Positions 1 through 7,451 of a stretch of 43,343 bases of DNA are shown here, one piece after another. Numbering within the stretch: position 1 is the stretch's first letter; each line of letters opens with the position of its first letter. The DNA is taken from assembly GCA_002413045.1 (NCBI GenBank), contig DHWF01000031.1, positions 276,360 through 319,702 on the forward strand. Direction: 5' to 3'. Both the position numbers and the translations under genes were made by a program. This stretch comes from Chloroflexi bacterium UBA5189 (lineage in GTDB: Bacteria; Chloroflexota; Limnocylindria; Limnocylindrales; CSP1-4). Under the pieces are notes generated by a model. That model ran no database searches and was not told where the DNA came from. It saw nothing but the letters and a program-made list of their open reading frames with translations.

Positions 1-413
1 AACATCATTCCCTGGTCGCCGGCACCGAGCTCGTCGCTGTCCACGTCGCCACCGCGGACCTCCAGCGCCGAGTTGACGCCCCGCGCGATGTCCGGCGACT
101 GCTCCTTGATCGAGATGAGCGTGCCGCACGTGTCCGCATCGAAGCCGTAGTCGCCGCGCGTGTAGCCGATCTCTCGGACGGTGTCGCGGACGACCTGCTG
201 GAAGTCGACGTAGGTCTTCGTCGTGATCTCGCCGATCACGATGACGAGGCCCGTCGTGGTCGCCGTCTCGCACGCCACCCGTGCCTGGGGGTCGTCCCGA
301 ATGATCGCGTCGAGGATCGCGTCGCTGACCTGGTCACACAGCTTGTCCGGGTGGCCCTCGGTGACCGATTCGGACGTGAACAGGTACTCCGGCGCGTCGA
401 CGATGCTGGTCAA
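1..413 (-). CDS. metK: S-adenosylmethionine synthase, N-terminal part (runs off window)
   Basis: Makes S-adenosylmethionine from ATP and methionine in the cytosol. Only the first ~137 residues are present; the rest lies before base 1. The frame shows the family landmarks YLFTSESVTEGHPDK near the start, GLVIVIGEITT, and GAGDQGMMF just before the window edge. The start is chosen as TTG at 413-411: GAGG sits 5 nt upstream, and an in-frame TGA (458-456) rules out any start further up. The only ATG upstream in this frame (473-471) opens a five-codon uORF that ends at that TGA. The leader forms stable hairpins (see 456-509). ahcY, mtnA and apt lie 9-14 kb away on the same strand and use products of SAM metabolism. 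Product certain; start well supported. Confidence 0.95.
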   Translation of the reverse strand, partial: MTSIVDAPEYLFTSESVTEGHPDKLCDQVSDAILDAIIRDDPQARVACETATTTGLVIVIGEITTKTYVDFQQVVRDTVREIGYTRGDYGFDADTCGTLISIKEQSPDIARGVNSALEVRGGDVDSDELGAGDQGMM

Positions 414-743
414 AGATCCCTCGCTGCGGACGACTTCGAACTCGGTCGGAGGGTATCACCGGGTCCGTGCCATCTCGGCTGGCACGGCGAGAGGCGAGGG
501 CTCGCCCGGCTCGGCGCAGTGCGGGCAATTTTGGCCAAACCGACATCGGGGGGCGATCAGGAAACCGGGAAGCGCGCCCGACGGCCGCTCATGGCCTGTC
601 GATCCGTTCCGCTGAGCACGAACCGCCCACCGACTGCCCGCTCGGCGGCCCTGCTGGCCCCATGTCGTCGCCTAACCGTCCCGCTATGTCGATATGGCCA
701 AGTTGCGGCAAGGCTGACGCCGGGAGAAGCCGGCCGCGCCGCG
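414..743. other. Divergent intergenic region metK/kynureninase-like gene
   Basis: Apart from the metK leader structure (456-509) and the promoter hexamer of the plus-strand gene at 744-749, I see only a short palindromic stretch, TTTTGGCCAAA at 529-539, and no convincing ORF, tRNA or repeat. Long open frames crossing this stretch on both strands are GC-driven shadows. Confidence 0.4.
456..509 (-). promoter_or_regulatory. Structured metK leader with a mini-ORF
   Basis: On the metK strand, bases 487-480 and 472-465 form a perfect 8-bp stem (CCGUGCCA/UGGCACGG) around a 7-nt loop. CCGGG (509-505) can pair with CCCGG (463-459), closing a larger domain around that stem. A further small stem GGCG/CGCC (506-503 with 496-493) competes with the closing helix. 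A five-codon ORF (ATG 473, TGA 458-456) starts in the hairpin loop and is in frame with metK. metK leaders often carry SAM riboswitches, but I do not recognise the SAM-I, SAM-II or SAM-IV consensus here, so a regulatory RNA is inference. Confidence 0.4.
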
Positions 744-749
744 TACGCT
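744..749 (+). promoter_or_regulatory. -10 hexamer TACGCT, probable leaderless promoter
   Basis: TACGCT fits the TAnnnT -10 pattern and ends 7 nt before the GTG at 757, so transcription would begin at or next to the start codon. No Shine-Dalgarno sequence lies between. The same layout recurs at other first genes in this window. Confidence 0.45.
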
Positions 750-756
750 GTGCCTC

Positions 757-1962
757 GTGGCGAGCCAACTCGACCCCGAGCCGCTGGATGCGGCCGATCC
801 GCTGGCAGCGTTTCACGATCGATTCGTGCCTACCGAGCCTGGTGTCGTCTACCTCGACGGGAACTCCCTCGGGCGGCCGACGAAGGCGTCGCTCGGGCAG
901 GTGAACGAGGTCTCCGCGACCTGGTCCACGCGGCTCATTCGCGGCTGGGAGGATGGCTGGCTCGAGCTGCCGCTGGTGGTCGGCGACGTCCTTGCGAAGG
1001 GCGTCCTGGGCGCGCAACCTGGCGAGGTCGCCGTCACCGATTCCACGACCGTGAACCTCTACCGGCTCGCCGTCGCCGCCTTCGACGCGCGGCCGGTGCG
1101 CCGCACCGTCATCGTCGAACGCTCGGAGTTCCCGACGGACCGGTACATCGTCGAGGGCATCGCGCGCGAGCGGGACCTCGAGATCCGCTGGCTCGACGGC
1201 GACTCGGTCGAGGGCCTGTCGACCGATGACATCACGGCGACGTTCGACGACGACACCGCCCTGTTGATCCTGTCGGCGGTCAACTACCGGTCGGCGGCGA
1301 TCGTCGACATCAAGGCCGTGACCAACGCCGCCCGCGCGGCCGGCGCGCTGGTGCTGTGGGACCTGTCGCATGCGGGCGGCTCGATCCCGGTCGAGATGAC
1401 CGCGAACGGGGTCGACCTGGCGGTCGGCTGCACCTACAAGTACCTGAACGGCGGCCCGGGAGCGCCCGCGTTCCTGTATGTCCGCCGCGAGTTCCAGGAC
1501 GAGCTGCGTCCGCCGATCCAGGGCTGGTTCGCGCAGGCGCGCCAGTTCGAGATGGGCCCGACGTTCGAACGCCGCGCCGGGATCGGCGGCTGGCTCGTTG
1601 GAACGCCGGGGATCATCGGGCTTGCCGCGGCGCAGGCCGGTATCGAGCTCACTGCCGAGGCCGGGATCGATGCGATCCGCGCCAAGGGGATCGCCCTCAC
1701 CGAGTACGCGATCGTCCTGCTCGATGCGTGGCTCGCGCCGCTCGGCTGCTCGCTGGGCTCCCCGCGCGACTCGACCCGCCGCGGCGCCCACATCTCGATC
1801 CGGCACCCCGATGCGCGCCGCCTCACGCGCGCCCTTATCGACCGCAACGTCCTTCCCGACTTCCGCGCCCCCGACTCGATCCGGGTCGGCCTGTCGCCGC
1901 TCACAACCGCATTCGCGGACGTCCACCGCGGACTCTCGACGCTTCGACAGCTCCTCGAATGA
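757..1962 (+). CDS. kynU: Kynureninase-like PLP-dependent enzyme
   Basis: A 401-residue class-V aminotransferase fold protein. Kynureninase cleaves kynurenine or 3-hydroxykynurenine to (hydroxy)anthranilate and alanine. Family signatures are in order: YLDGNSLGRP (32-41), the FPTD segment (125-128), the cofactor-binding Asp in WDLSHAGG (D202), the Schiff-base lysine in CTYKYLNGGPG (K228), and QGWF (255-258). Length matches bacterial kynureninases (~400-420). The GTG start sits 7 nt behind a -10 hexamer and gives a normal N-terminus. No other kynurenine-pathway gene is nearby, so the substrate is not settled by context. The gene runs directly, without a spacer and in the same frame, into the next ORF. 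Confidence 0.85.
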   Translation: MASQLDPEPLDAADPLAAFHDRFVPTEPGVVYLDGNSLGRPTKASLGQVNEVSATWSTRLIRGWEDGWLELPLVVGDVLAKGVLGAQPGEVAVTDSTTVNLYRLAVAAFDARPVRRTVIVERSEFPTDRYIVEGIARERDLEIRWLDGDSVEGLSTDDITATFDDDTALLILSAVNYRSAAIVDIKAVTNAARAAGALVLWDLSHAGGSIPVEMTANGVDLAVGCTYKYLNGGPGAPAFLYVRREFQDELRPPIQGWFAQARQFEMGPTFERRAGIGGWLVGTPGIIGLAAAQAGIELTAEAGIDAIRAKGIALTEYAIVLLDAWLAPLGCSLGSPRDSTRRGAHISIRHPDARRLTRALIDRNVLPDFRAPDSIRVGLSPLTTAFADVHRGLSTLRQLLE

Positions 1963-2334
1963 GTGCACTCGCCGCACCTGCATCGGACCATCGAGGTGAA
2001 GAAGGCAGGCCAGACGGTCGCGACCGTCCAGGAGGCGCTCTTCAACCTCGGAGGCGACAAATTCACGATCACCCTCGCCGCGGGTCAGGCACTGACGGTT
2101 CGCGGCGACTGGATGAACCGCGAGTTCCAGGTGACCGACCCGTCTGGGCAGGTCGTCATGACCGCCTCGCGCGCCTGGTTCAGCATGCATAACGCCTATG
2201 GGATCCGGATCACGGGCGGTCTCGAGGTGCCCCTCGGCCTGGCGATCGCCATCGCCCTCGAGCGAGCGGGGGTCGAGGAGCAAGGTGGGCAGTCGCCGCT
2301 GCAGAACCTGCTCGGCGGTTTCGGATCGTTCTGA
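1963..2334 (+). CDS. LURP-one-related (LOR/YxjI) domain protein, N-terminally short
   Basis: 123 residues. The alternating pattern VATVQEALFNLGGDKFTI / LTVRGDWMNREFQVTD / GQVVMTASRAWFSMHNAYGIRI, followed by a hydrophobic helix (PLGLAIAIALE), matches the C-terminal two thirds of the LURP-one/tubby-like beta-barrel family (YxjI). Family members are usually ~160 residues and begin with an extra strand repeat that is missing here. The GTG start directly abuts the TGA of the kynureninase-like gene and is in the same frame, so the two would be one polypeptide without that stop. Function in bacteria is unknown; a phospholipid-scramblase-like role has been proposed for the superfamily. Confidence 0.65.
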   Translation: MHSPHLHRTIEVKKAGQTVATVQEALFNLGGDKFTITLAAGQALTVRGDWMNREFQVTDPSGQVVMTASRAWFSMHNAYGIRITGGLEVPLGLAIAIALERAGVEEQGGQSPLQNLLGGFGSF

Positions 2335-2379
2335 AGAGGGACCGCTTGCGCTAGGGCACCCCGGCGGCATCCATGGGGT

Positions 2380-3624
2380 GTGAGGCTTCGCGTCGCGCTC
2401 CTGATTTCGATCCTGGTCGCCGGCTGCGGCACTGACGCGGCTGTTCCGACTGCCGCGCCGATCACGAGCCCGACGCCGACCGAAGCCCAACCGAGCCCGT
2501 CGCCCGTACCGACCGCAGGCCCGACCCTCGCACCGACGCTCCCGCCAACCGCGGCGCCAACCTTGACCGCGACGCCGAAACCCACCGCGAAGCCGACCCC
2601 CAAGCCAACCCCGGCACCGACCCCGGCGCCGCCTCGCCCCACCCTCGCGCAACTGATCGGGCAGAAGCTCATGGTCAAGATGATCGGCACGACGCCGAGC
2701 GCGGACCTGCTCGGCCGCATTCGCCGGGGCGAGGTCGGCGGCGTGATCCTGTTCGGATCGAACGTGACGACGGAGGCCGCGCTCGTCGCGTTGACCACCC
2801 AGCTCCAGAGGGCCGCCACCGACGGCGGGCAGCCGCTGCTGCTCATCGCGACGGACCAGGAGGGCGGCACGGTCAAGCGGATCCCGTGGGCGCCGCCGAC
2901 GCTCACCGTGCCGCAGATGGGCGAGCTTGGATCATCGGCCACCGCTCGGGACCAGGGCTTCCAGACCGGTTCGGCGCTCGCCGGTTTGGGCATTAACACG
3001 GACCTCGCGCCCGTCGCCGACGTCCCGGCCTCGAACCAGTCGTTCATGTACCTGGACGCTCGAACCTGGTCGTTCAGCGCGAGCGTGACCGCGACCCTGT
3101 CGAGTGCCTTCGCCCGCGGGCTCGAGGTCGCCGACGTCGTTCCGGCGATGAAGCACTTCCCGGGCATCGGGTTCGCGCTGCAGAACACCGACACCAGCGT
3201 CGTCGACATCTCCGCGACGAAGGCCGAGCTGGCGCCGGGCCTGCAGCCGTACAGCCTCGCGATCACGCAGCCCATCCCCATGATCATGCTGTCGAACGCC
3301 ACCTACGAGGCCTATGACCCGAGCAACGGCGCCGGCTGGTCGCGAGCGATCTCGCAGACCCTGCTCCGCGGCCAGCTCGGGTTCAACGGCGTGACGATCA
3401 CCGATTCGCTGTCCGGCACGGCCGCGGCGCGTGGCGTCCCGGTGTCCGATCTCGCCATCCAGTCGGCGCTCGCCGGCACGGACATGATCCTGATCGCCGG
3501 CCCGGAGGCGAGCTCTGCTGCGGTGTATGACGCGCTTCTCGCGGCCGCCCGCGCCGGCACGATCCCGCGTGCCACGCTCGATACCTCCTACGCGCGGATC
3601 CTGGCCCTCAAGAAGCTCCTCTAG
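2380..3624 (+). CDS. Lipoprotein with glycoside hydrolase family 3 (NagZ-like) domain
   Basis: 414 residues. A lipoprotein signal peptide ends in the lipobox VAGC (Cys16). It is followed by a Pro/Thr/Ala linker of ~70 residues that probably spans the cell wall, then a GH3 catalytic domain from ~90 to the C-terminus. Visible GH3 elements are LIGQKLMV, GGVILF, IATDQEGG, the KHFPG motif (followed by IGF), and ITDSL, which carries the expected nucleophile Asp. NagZ-type enzymes remove N-acetylglucosamine from peptidoglycan fragments. Oddly, the loop after KHFPG lacks the Asp-Ser-His acid/base dyad of NagZ and reads NTDTSVV. It may use another acid or have a different substrate. The GTG start has only a weak G-rich ribosome site. 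Confidence 0.8.
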   Translation: MRLRVALLISILVAGCGTDAAVPTAAPITSPTPTEAQPSPSPVPTAGPTLAPTLPPTAAPTLTATPKPTAKPTPKPTPAPTPAPPRPTLAQLIGQKLMVKMIGTTPSADLLGRIRRGEVGGVILFGSNVTTEAALVALTTQLQRAATDGGQPLLLIATDQEGGTVKRIPWAPPTLTVPQMGELGSSATARDQGFQTGSALAGLGINTDLAPVADVPASNQSFMYLDARTWSFSASVTATLSSAFARGLEVADVVPAMKHFPGIGFALQNTDTSVVDISATKAELAPGLQPYSLAITQPIPMIMLSNATYEAYDPSNGAGWSRAISQTLLRGQLGFNGVTITDSLSGTAAARGVPVSDLAIQSALAGTDMILIAGPEASSAAVYDALLAAARAGTIPRATLDTSYARILALKKLL

Positions 3625-3662
3625 CGCCACCTGAGCACGGGGCGCACCTCGCCAACACAGGC

Positions 3663-3693
3663 TTGACTTTGCAGCCACTGCAAGGATTAGTCT
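3663..3693 (+). promoter_or_regulatory. MerR-type promoter with 19-bp spacer and operator palindrome
   Basis: -35 TTGACT (3663-3668) and -10 TAGTCT (3688-3693) are separated by 19 bp, the over-long spacing typical of MerR-activated promoters. Between them lies the near-perfect inverted repeat CTTTGCAG-CCA-CTGCAAGG (3667-3685). The -10 ends 6 nt before the GTG of the MerR fusion gene, so the message is probably leaderless and autoregulated. Confidence 0.75.
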
Positions 3694-3699
3694 GCCGAG

Positions 3700-4560
3700 G
3701 TGAACATCTCCACCCTCGCCCGCAGAGCTGGCATCTCCGCCTCCGGGGTTCGCTGGTACGAGGCGGCGGGCATCCTTCCGGAGCCCGCACGGGCTGAGAA
3801 CGGCTACCGCCAGTACACGGACGCGGATCTCGCGCGGCTGACCATGGTCCTCACGCTGCGCCGGCTCGGGCTTGGGCCGGCCGAGGCGGGTCGGCTCGCC
3901 GAACGCTGCTTCAGCGGCGCCGGGGTCGATCCCGCGCTCCACTCGACCCTGGCGCGCCAGCACCGACGCATCGCCCAGCAGCGTGAGGAGCTGGAGCGCC
4001 TCGAGCTCGAGCTTGCCGACCTCGAGCGAACGATGGAGGTCGCCGACCCGGCGCGCCGCCGGCCGAAGCTCGCGCCGATCAGCGTCCTGTTCGTCTGCAA
4101 CGGCAACTCGGCGCGCAGCCAGATCGCCGAGGCCCTGCTCGGGCACTTCGGTGGCGAGGACTTCGAGCCCGCCTCGGGCGGGACGAAGCCGAAGTCGGTC
4201 CATCCGATGGCCGTCCAGGTCCTCGCCGAGATTGGGATCGACTGGCGCGGCAAGCGCGCCAAACCCGTCACCGAGCTCCTCGACCGCCGCTTCGACTACG
4301 TGATCACCCTGTCGAACTCCGCGCGCGAGGCCTGCCCCGCGCTCCCAGGCCCGCACGGCGCCCTGCACTGGCACCTCGAGGACCCGGCGGCCTTCGAGGG
4401 GCCGACCGAGGCCTGCCTCGAAGCCTTCCGCGCCACCCGCACCGAGCTGTCGGTTCGGCTGCGCCCGTTCATCGAGATCGCTCGACGCGCAGCGGGACGC
4501 CTTCCCGCGATCACCGGCCCGGAACCCGTGGCCGACCTCCAACGTGAAGGAGTCCAGTGA
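3700..4560 (+). CDS. MerR-family regulator fused to arsenate-reductase-like phosphatase domain
   Basis: 286 residues. Residues 1-70 are a MerR winged HTH (STLARRAGISASGVRWYEAAGIL, then GYRQYTDADLARL). Residues ~80-118 form a charged dimerisation coiled coil. Residues 127-275 are a low-molecular-weight phosphatase/ArsC domain with P-loop C133-NGNSAR-S and general acid Asp in HLEDPA (D228). Thioredoxin-linked ArsC has two further cysteines; here the first is Ser (TLSNSAREACPALPG) and only Cys212 remains, so the classical disulfide relay seems incomplete. The fusion suggests a sensor that binds or reduces an oxyanion and controls its own MerR-type promoter. No arsenite pump is adjacent. The ribosome site of the next gene overlaps the 3' end. 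Confidence 0.85.
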   Translation: MNISTLARRAGISASGVRWYEAAGILPEPARAENGYRQYTDADLARLTMVLTLRRLGLGPAEAGRLAERCFSGAGVDPALHSTLARQHRRIAQQREELERLELELADLERTMEVADPARRRPKLAPISVLFVCNGNSARSQIAEALLGHFGGEDFEPASGGTKPKSVHPMAVQVLAEIGIDWRGKRAKPVTELLDRRFDYVITLSNSAREACPALPGPHGALHWHLEDPAAFEGPTEACLEAFRATRTELSVRLRPFIEIARRAAGRLPAITGPEPVADLQREGVQ

Positions 4561-5051
4561 TGGAGCTTCCCTATCTCGAGCCATTGACCATTCGCCCGCT
4601 GGCGGACCCGGTCATCCCCGAGCCGCCACGCCGCGGCGAGCCCGGCGGCGAGCCGTGCGGCATCTGCACCCACCAGGCGACGCCCGCGGTGTGGGAGAAC
4701 GAGCACTTCACCCTGCATCCGCCCGTCCACGGCAGCCTGCCCGGCGCTGTGTGGCTGGCCAGCAAGGAGCACGTCGACTCGTTCAAAGACCTGTCGCGCG
4801 AGGCAGCGGCTGCGTTCGGGCCGTTGATCGCGCGTGTCGAGCAGGCGATCCTCGGGCTCGGCGGCGTCGGGCGGGTGCACCTGTACCGGTGGGGCGACGG
4901 CGGCGCGCACTTCCATGTGTGGCTGCTCCCGCGGCCGCTCGGCATGCTGCAGGCGTCCGGCGCGATGCTCCCGATCTGGGAGGACGTCCTGCCGAACGTC
5001 ACCGACGAGGAGCTCGCCGACGCGGCCCGCCGGATCGCCGCCGCGCTCTGA
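4560..5051 (+). CDS. HIT-like (histidine-triad superfamily) protein
   Basis: 163 residues. C-x2-C near the N-terminus (CGICTH) and the segment GGAHFHVWLLPRP resemble HIT-fold nucleotide hydrolases/transferases, but the triad reads H-F-H-V-W, so the third His is absent. ATG at 4560 is preferred over GTG 4557 because GAAGGAG (4546-4552) lies 7 nt before it. The ATG shares one base with the stop of the MerR fusion, implying translational coupling. The repeated Cys and tandem His could bind metal. Function is unknown; linkage with the regulator upstream and the permease downstream suggests one operon. Confidence 0.6.
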   Translation: MELPYLEPLTIRPLADPVIPEPPRRGEPGGEPCGICTHQATPAVWENEHFTLHPPVHGSLPGAVWLASKEHVDSFKDLSREAAAAFGPLIARVEQAILGLGGVGRVHLYRWGDGGAHFHVWLLPRPLGMLQASGAMLPIWEDVLPNVTDEELADAARRIAAAL

Positions 5052-5058
5052 GGCTTCG

Positions 5059-6321
5059 GTGACCGCACATGGCGTCGCGCCGCCGGCGCTCGCCCGCCAG
5101 CTGGGCACGGGCGAGGCGGTCGTCATCGGGCTTGGCTCGATGATCGGCGCGGGGGTTTTCGCGGCCTTCGCGCCGGCGGCCGCGGCGGCCGGGAGCGCGC
5201 TGCTCATCGGCCTCGCGCTGGCGGCCGGCGTCGCCTATTGCAATGCCGCCGCCTCCGCCCAGCTCGCGGCCCGCTACCCGACCTCCGGCGGCACGTATGT
5301 CTACGGCCGCGAGCGGCTCGGACCCTGGTGGGGGTTCACGGCTGGCTGGGGCTTCGTCATCGGGAAGACGGCCTCCTGCGCCGCGATGGCGCTGACGTTC
5401 GGCGCGTACGCATTGCCCGGCCAGCCGACCGCCCAGCGGGCGCTCGGTGTCCTGGCCGTGGTGGCGCTCACCGCCGTCAACCTGCGGGGGATCACCCGGA
5501 CCGCCGGGCTCGCTCGGATCCTCGTCGCAGGCTCGCTCCTGGCGCTCGGCGTCGTCGTCGCCGTCGCGCTCACGAGCAGACACGCGGACGCCGCGAACCT
5601 GACCTCGAACGCCGTCGCGATCGGCCCGTATGGCGTGCTCCAGTCCGCCGGGCTGCTGTTCTTCGCGTTCGCGGGATACGCGCGAATCGCGACGCTCGGC
5701 GAGGAGGTTCGCGACCCCGCCCGGACCATTCCCCGCGCGATCCCGATCGCGCTCGGCATCACGATCGCGGTGTATCTCCTCGTGGGAGCGTCAGCGCTGC
5801 TCGTCGCCGGGCCCGTCGCGATCGCCGGCAGCCCGACACCGCTCGCGACGGCGGTCGACGCTGCGGGCGCGGCGTGGGCGGAGCCCGTCGTGCGTGCCGG
5901 CGCGATCGTCGCGAGCCTGGGTTCGCTGCTCGCCCTGATCGCGGGCGTCGGGCGCACCACGCTGGCGATGGCTCGCGAGGGCGACATGCCGGCCACCCTT
6001 GCGGCGGTCGACGATCGCCACTCCGTCCCCCATCACGCGGAGCTCGCGATTGCTGCCGCGGTCATCGTCCTCGTCGCCTTGACGGACCTGCGTGGCGCGA
6101 TCGGCTTCAGCTCGTTCGGCGTGCTCGTGTACTACGCGATCGCGAACGCCGCCGCGTTCAGCCAACCGGGATCGGAGCGCCGCTGGCCGCGCGTGCTCAA
6201 CGTCATCGGGCTCGTCGGTTGCCTCGTGCTGGTCGCGACGCTGCCGGTTGCCGCCGTCAGCGCCGGGCTGATCATGTTCGCCGTCGGTCTCGGGGCCCGC
6301 AGGATCTCGCGGCGCAGCTAG
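5059..6321 (+). CDS. APC-superfamily amino acid permease
   Basis: ~420 residues, integral membrane, about 12 predicted hydrophobic helices. The N-terminal IGLGSMIGAGVF loop is the substrate-binding signature of APC transporters, followed by SAQLAARYPTSGGTYVYGRERLG (helix 2/3) and EEVRDPARTIPRAI (after TM6), all typical of cationic/neutral amino acid exchangers. GTG at 5059 is chosen because it lies just after the stop of the HIT-like gene (7 nt) and directly precedes a normal N-terminus; the open frame continues upstream only as a shadow. The substrate cannot be told from sequence. Confidence 0.85.
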   Translation: MTAHGVAPPALARQLGTGEAVVIGLGSMIGAGVFAAFAPAAAAAGSALLIGLALAAGVAYCNAAASAQLAARYPTSGGTYVYGRERLGPWWGFTAGWGFVIGKTASCAAMALTFGAYALPGQPTAQRALGVLAVVALTAVNLRGITRTAGLARILVAGSLLALGVVVAVALTSRHADAANLTSNAVAIGPYGVLQSAGLLFFAFAGYARIATLGEEVRDPARTIPRAIPIALGITIAVYLLVGASALLVAGPVAIAGSPTPLATAVDAAGAAWAEPVVRAGAIVASLGSLLALIAGVGRTTLAMAREGDMPATLAAVDDRHSVPHHAELAIAAAVIVLVALTDLRGAIGFSSFGVLVYYAIANAAAFSQPGSERRWPRVLNVIGLVGCLVLVATLPVAAVSAGLIMFAVGLGARRISRRS

Positions 6322-6393
6322 CGCGGCCGCACGCGAGCTGCGAAGAGGTGGCATCGTGCCCGCGACATCCTCAACCCACTGGAGAAGGCCCCG

Positions 6394-6777
6394 ATGCTCG
6401 GCGACCACCCCGTGTTCCCGATCTTGCTGTCGAAAGACCTCGCGGCGAGCCGCGCCTTCTACCACGACCTCCTCGGGCTCGACATCCTCAGGGATGACGA
6501 GGAGCGGATCATCTTCAGGTGCGGTGGCACGCAGATCTCCGTGACCTCGAGCACGGTCGGGACCGCCGACGAACAGACCCAGCTCGCCTGGATCGTCCCC
6601 GACCTCAAGGCCGAGCTCGCAGAGCTGCGCGCCCGGGGCGTGCGAATCGAGGAGTACGACGACCCGTTCCCGAAGACGGTGGACGGGATCGCCGACATCG
6701 GGTTCGTCTGGTCGGCGTGGATCATCGACCCGAGTGGCAACACCCTTGGGATCGTCCAGGCGAAGCCTCGGAACTAG
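6394..6777 (+). CDS. VOC-family (glyoxalase/bleomycin-resistance-like) protein
   Basis: 127 residues, one VOC module pair: PILLSKDLAASRAFYHDLLGLDIL at the N-terminus, IPD-like WIVPDLKAELAELRARGV in the middle, and WIIDPSGNTLGIVQ at the end. These metal-dependent proteins include dioxygenases, isomerases and drug-binding proteins. The ATG is preceded by GGAGAAGG with 5 nt spacing. It ends convergently with the MarR gene, the two sharing the four bases CTAG. Together with the facing MarR regulator it may belong to a resistance or detoxification unit, but that is inference. Confidence 0.8.
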   Translation: MLGDHPVFPILLSKDLAASRAFYHDLLGLDILRDDEERIIFRCGGTQISVTSSTVGTADEQTQLAWIVPDLKAELAELRARGVRIEEYDDPFPKTVDGIADIGFVWSAWIIDPSGNTLGIVQAKPRN

Positions 6778-7337
6778 TCCTCGGGCGCCTCGTCGGCCTC
6801 GGCGTCGTGGCTTGAGGACTTCCGGTGCTTGTCGTCGGGAAAGGCGCTCATCAGCGCACGAAGCAGATCGTGCAGGCGGACCTTTTCGGCAGCCGACAGG
6901 ACCCCGATGAACTCTGCCTCGCGACGCGCCTGCAACCCGACCGTCCGGTCCCAGGCCGCGTGGCCGGCCTCGGTTGGCTCGATGAGCGTCGCTCGCCGGT
7001 CGTTCGGGTCCGGCAGGCGCCGGATCAGGCCGGCCTTCTCCATACGATCGAGCCGGTTGGTCATCGCGCCGGTCGAGAGGCGCAACTCGTCCGAGAGCTT
7101 GCCCGCGGCAACCCGGTACGGCGGGCCGTGCCGGCGCAGCCTGCCGAGCAGGTGGAACGTCCGGCGATCCAGCTCGTACTTCTTGAGGGTCTCGTCCATC
7201 GACTGGTTCACGTCGAACGCGAGGTCCTGGATCCGCTCGATGATGCCCTCGGTCAGGGGGTCCAGGTCGGGGATCTCACGCGCCCAGATCTCGAGCGTGT
7301 CGTCGAGGGCGTCGCGGATCGGCCGCTTTGGGGGCAT
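6774..7337 (-). CDS. MarR-family transcriptional regulator
   Basis: 187 residues with a C-terminal charged tail. The winged HTH is visible: YRVAAGKLSDELRLSTGAMTNRLDRMEKAGLIRRLPDPNDRRATLIEPTEAGHA, with the DxRxxxV/I wing motif. N-terminal helices (~1-60) and C-terminal helices would form the dimer. The gene faces a small ORF across an AT-rich control region that holds several TTGACA/TGTCAA boxes and an exact palindrome, its probable operator. The stop overlaps that of the VOC gene by CTAG. Confidence 0.9.
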   Translation of the reverse strand: MPPKRPIRDALDDTLEIWAREIPDLDPLTEGIIERIQDLAFDVNQSMDETLKKYELDRRTFHLLGRLRRHGPPYRVAAGKLSDELRLSTGAMTNRLDRMEKAGLIRRLPDPNDRRATLIEPTEAGHAAWDRTVGLQARREAEFIGVLSAAEKVRLHDLLRALMSAFPDDKHRKSSSHDAEADEAPED

Positions 7338-7451
7338 GCCAACAGTTTCCGCTTGTCAACGCCTTTATGTCAAGCGGTTTAATATCGTGTTACTTCATCT
7401 GAAGTATCTTGACATCGAACGATTAATGGCCTACGATAGCCCTCGAGCGAT
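7338..7451. promoter_or_regulatory. Divergent promoter/operator region, MarR gene and small ORF
   Basis: Clearly AT-richer than its surroundings. Plus strand: -35 TTGACA (7409-7414), 17 bp, -10 TACGAT (7432-7437), a near-consensus sigma-70 promoter. Minus strand: TTGACA (7373-7368), 18 bp, GAAACT (7349-7344), 6 nt before the MarR ATG. A perfect palindrome TACTTC-ATCT-GAAGTA (7391-7406) lies between and touches the plus -35. ATGTCAAG (7367-7374) and CTTGACAT (7408-7415) are exact inverted copies, and CGCTTG/CAAGCG (7350-7355, 7371-7376) forms another. This is a likely MarR binding zone controlling both directions. Confidence 0.7.

Noticed and set aside
2440..2640. Repetitive Pro/Thr-coding stretch as a mobile or tandem repeat
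   Set aside because: It is a lipoprotein linker with irregular codons; no exact repeat unit of useful length.
589..2652. Very long open frame (687 codons) on the minus strand opposite the kynureninase-like gene
   Set aside because: Arg/Asp/Gly-rich with no domain, and it mirrors the codon structure of well-supported plus-strand genes. At this GC content stop codons are rare in antisense frames.
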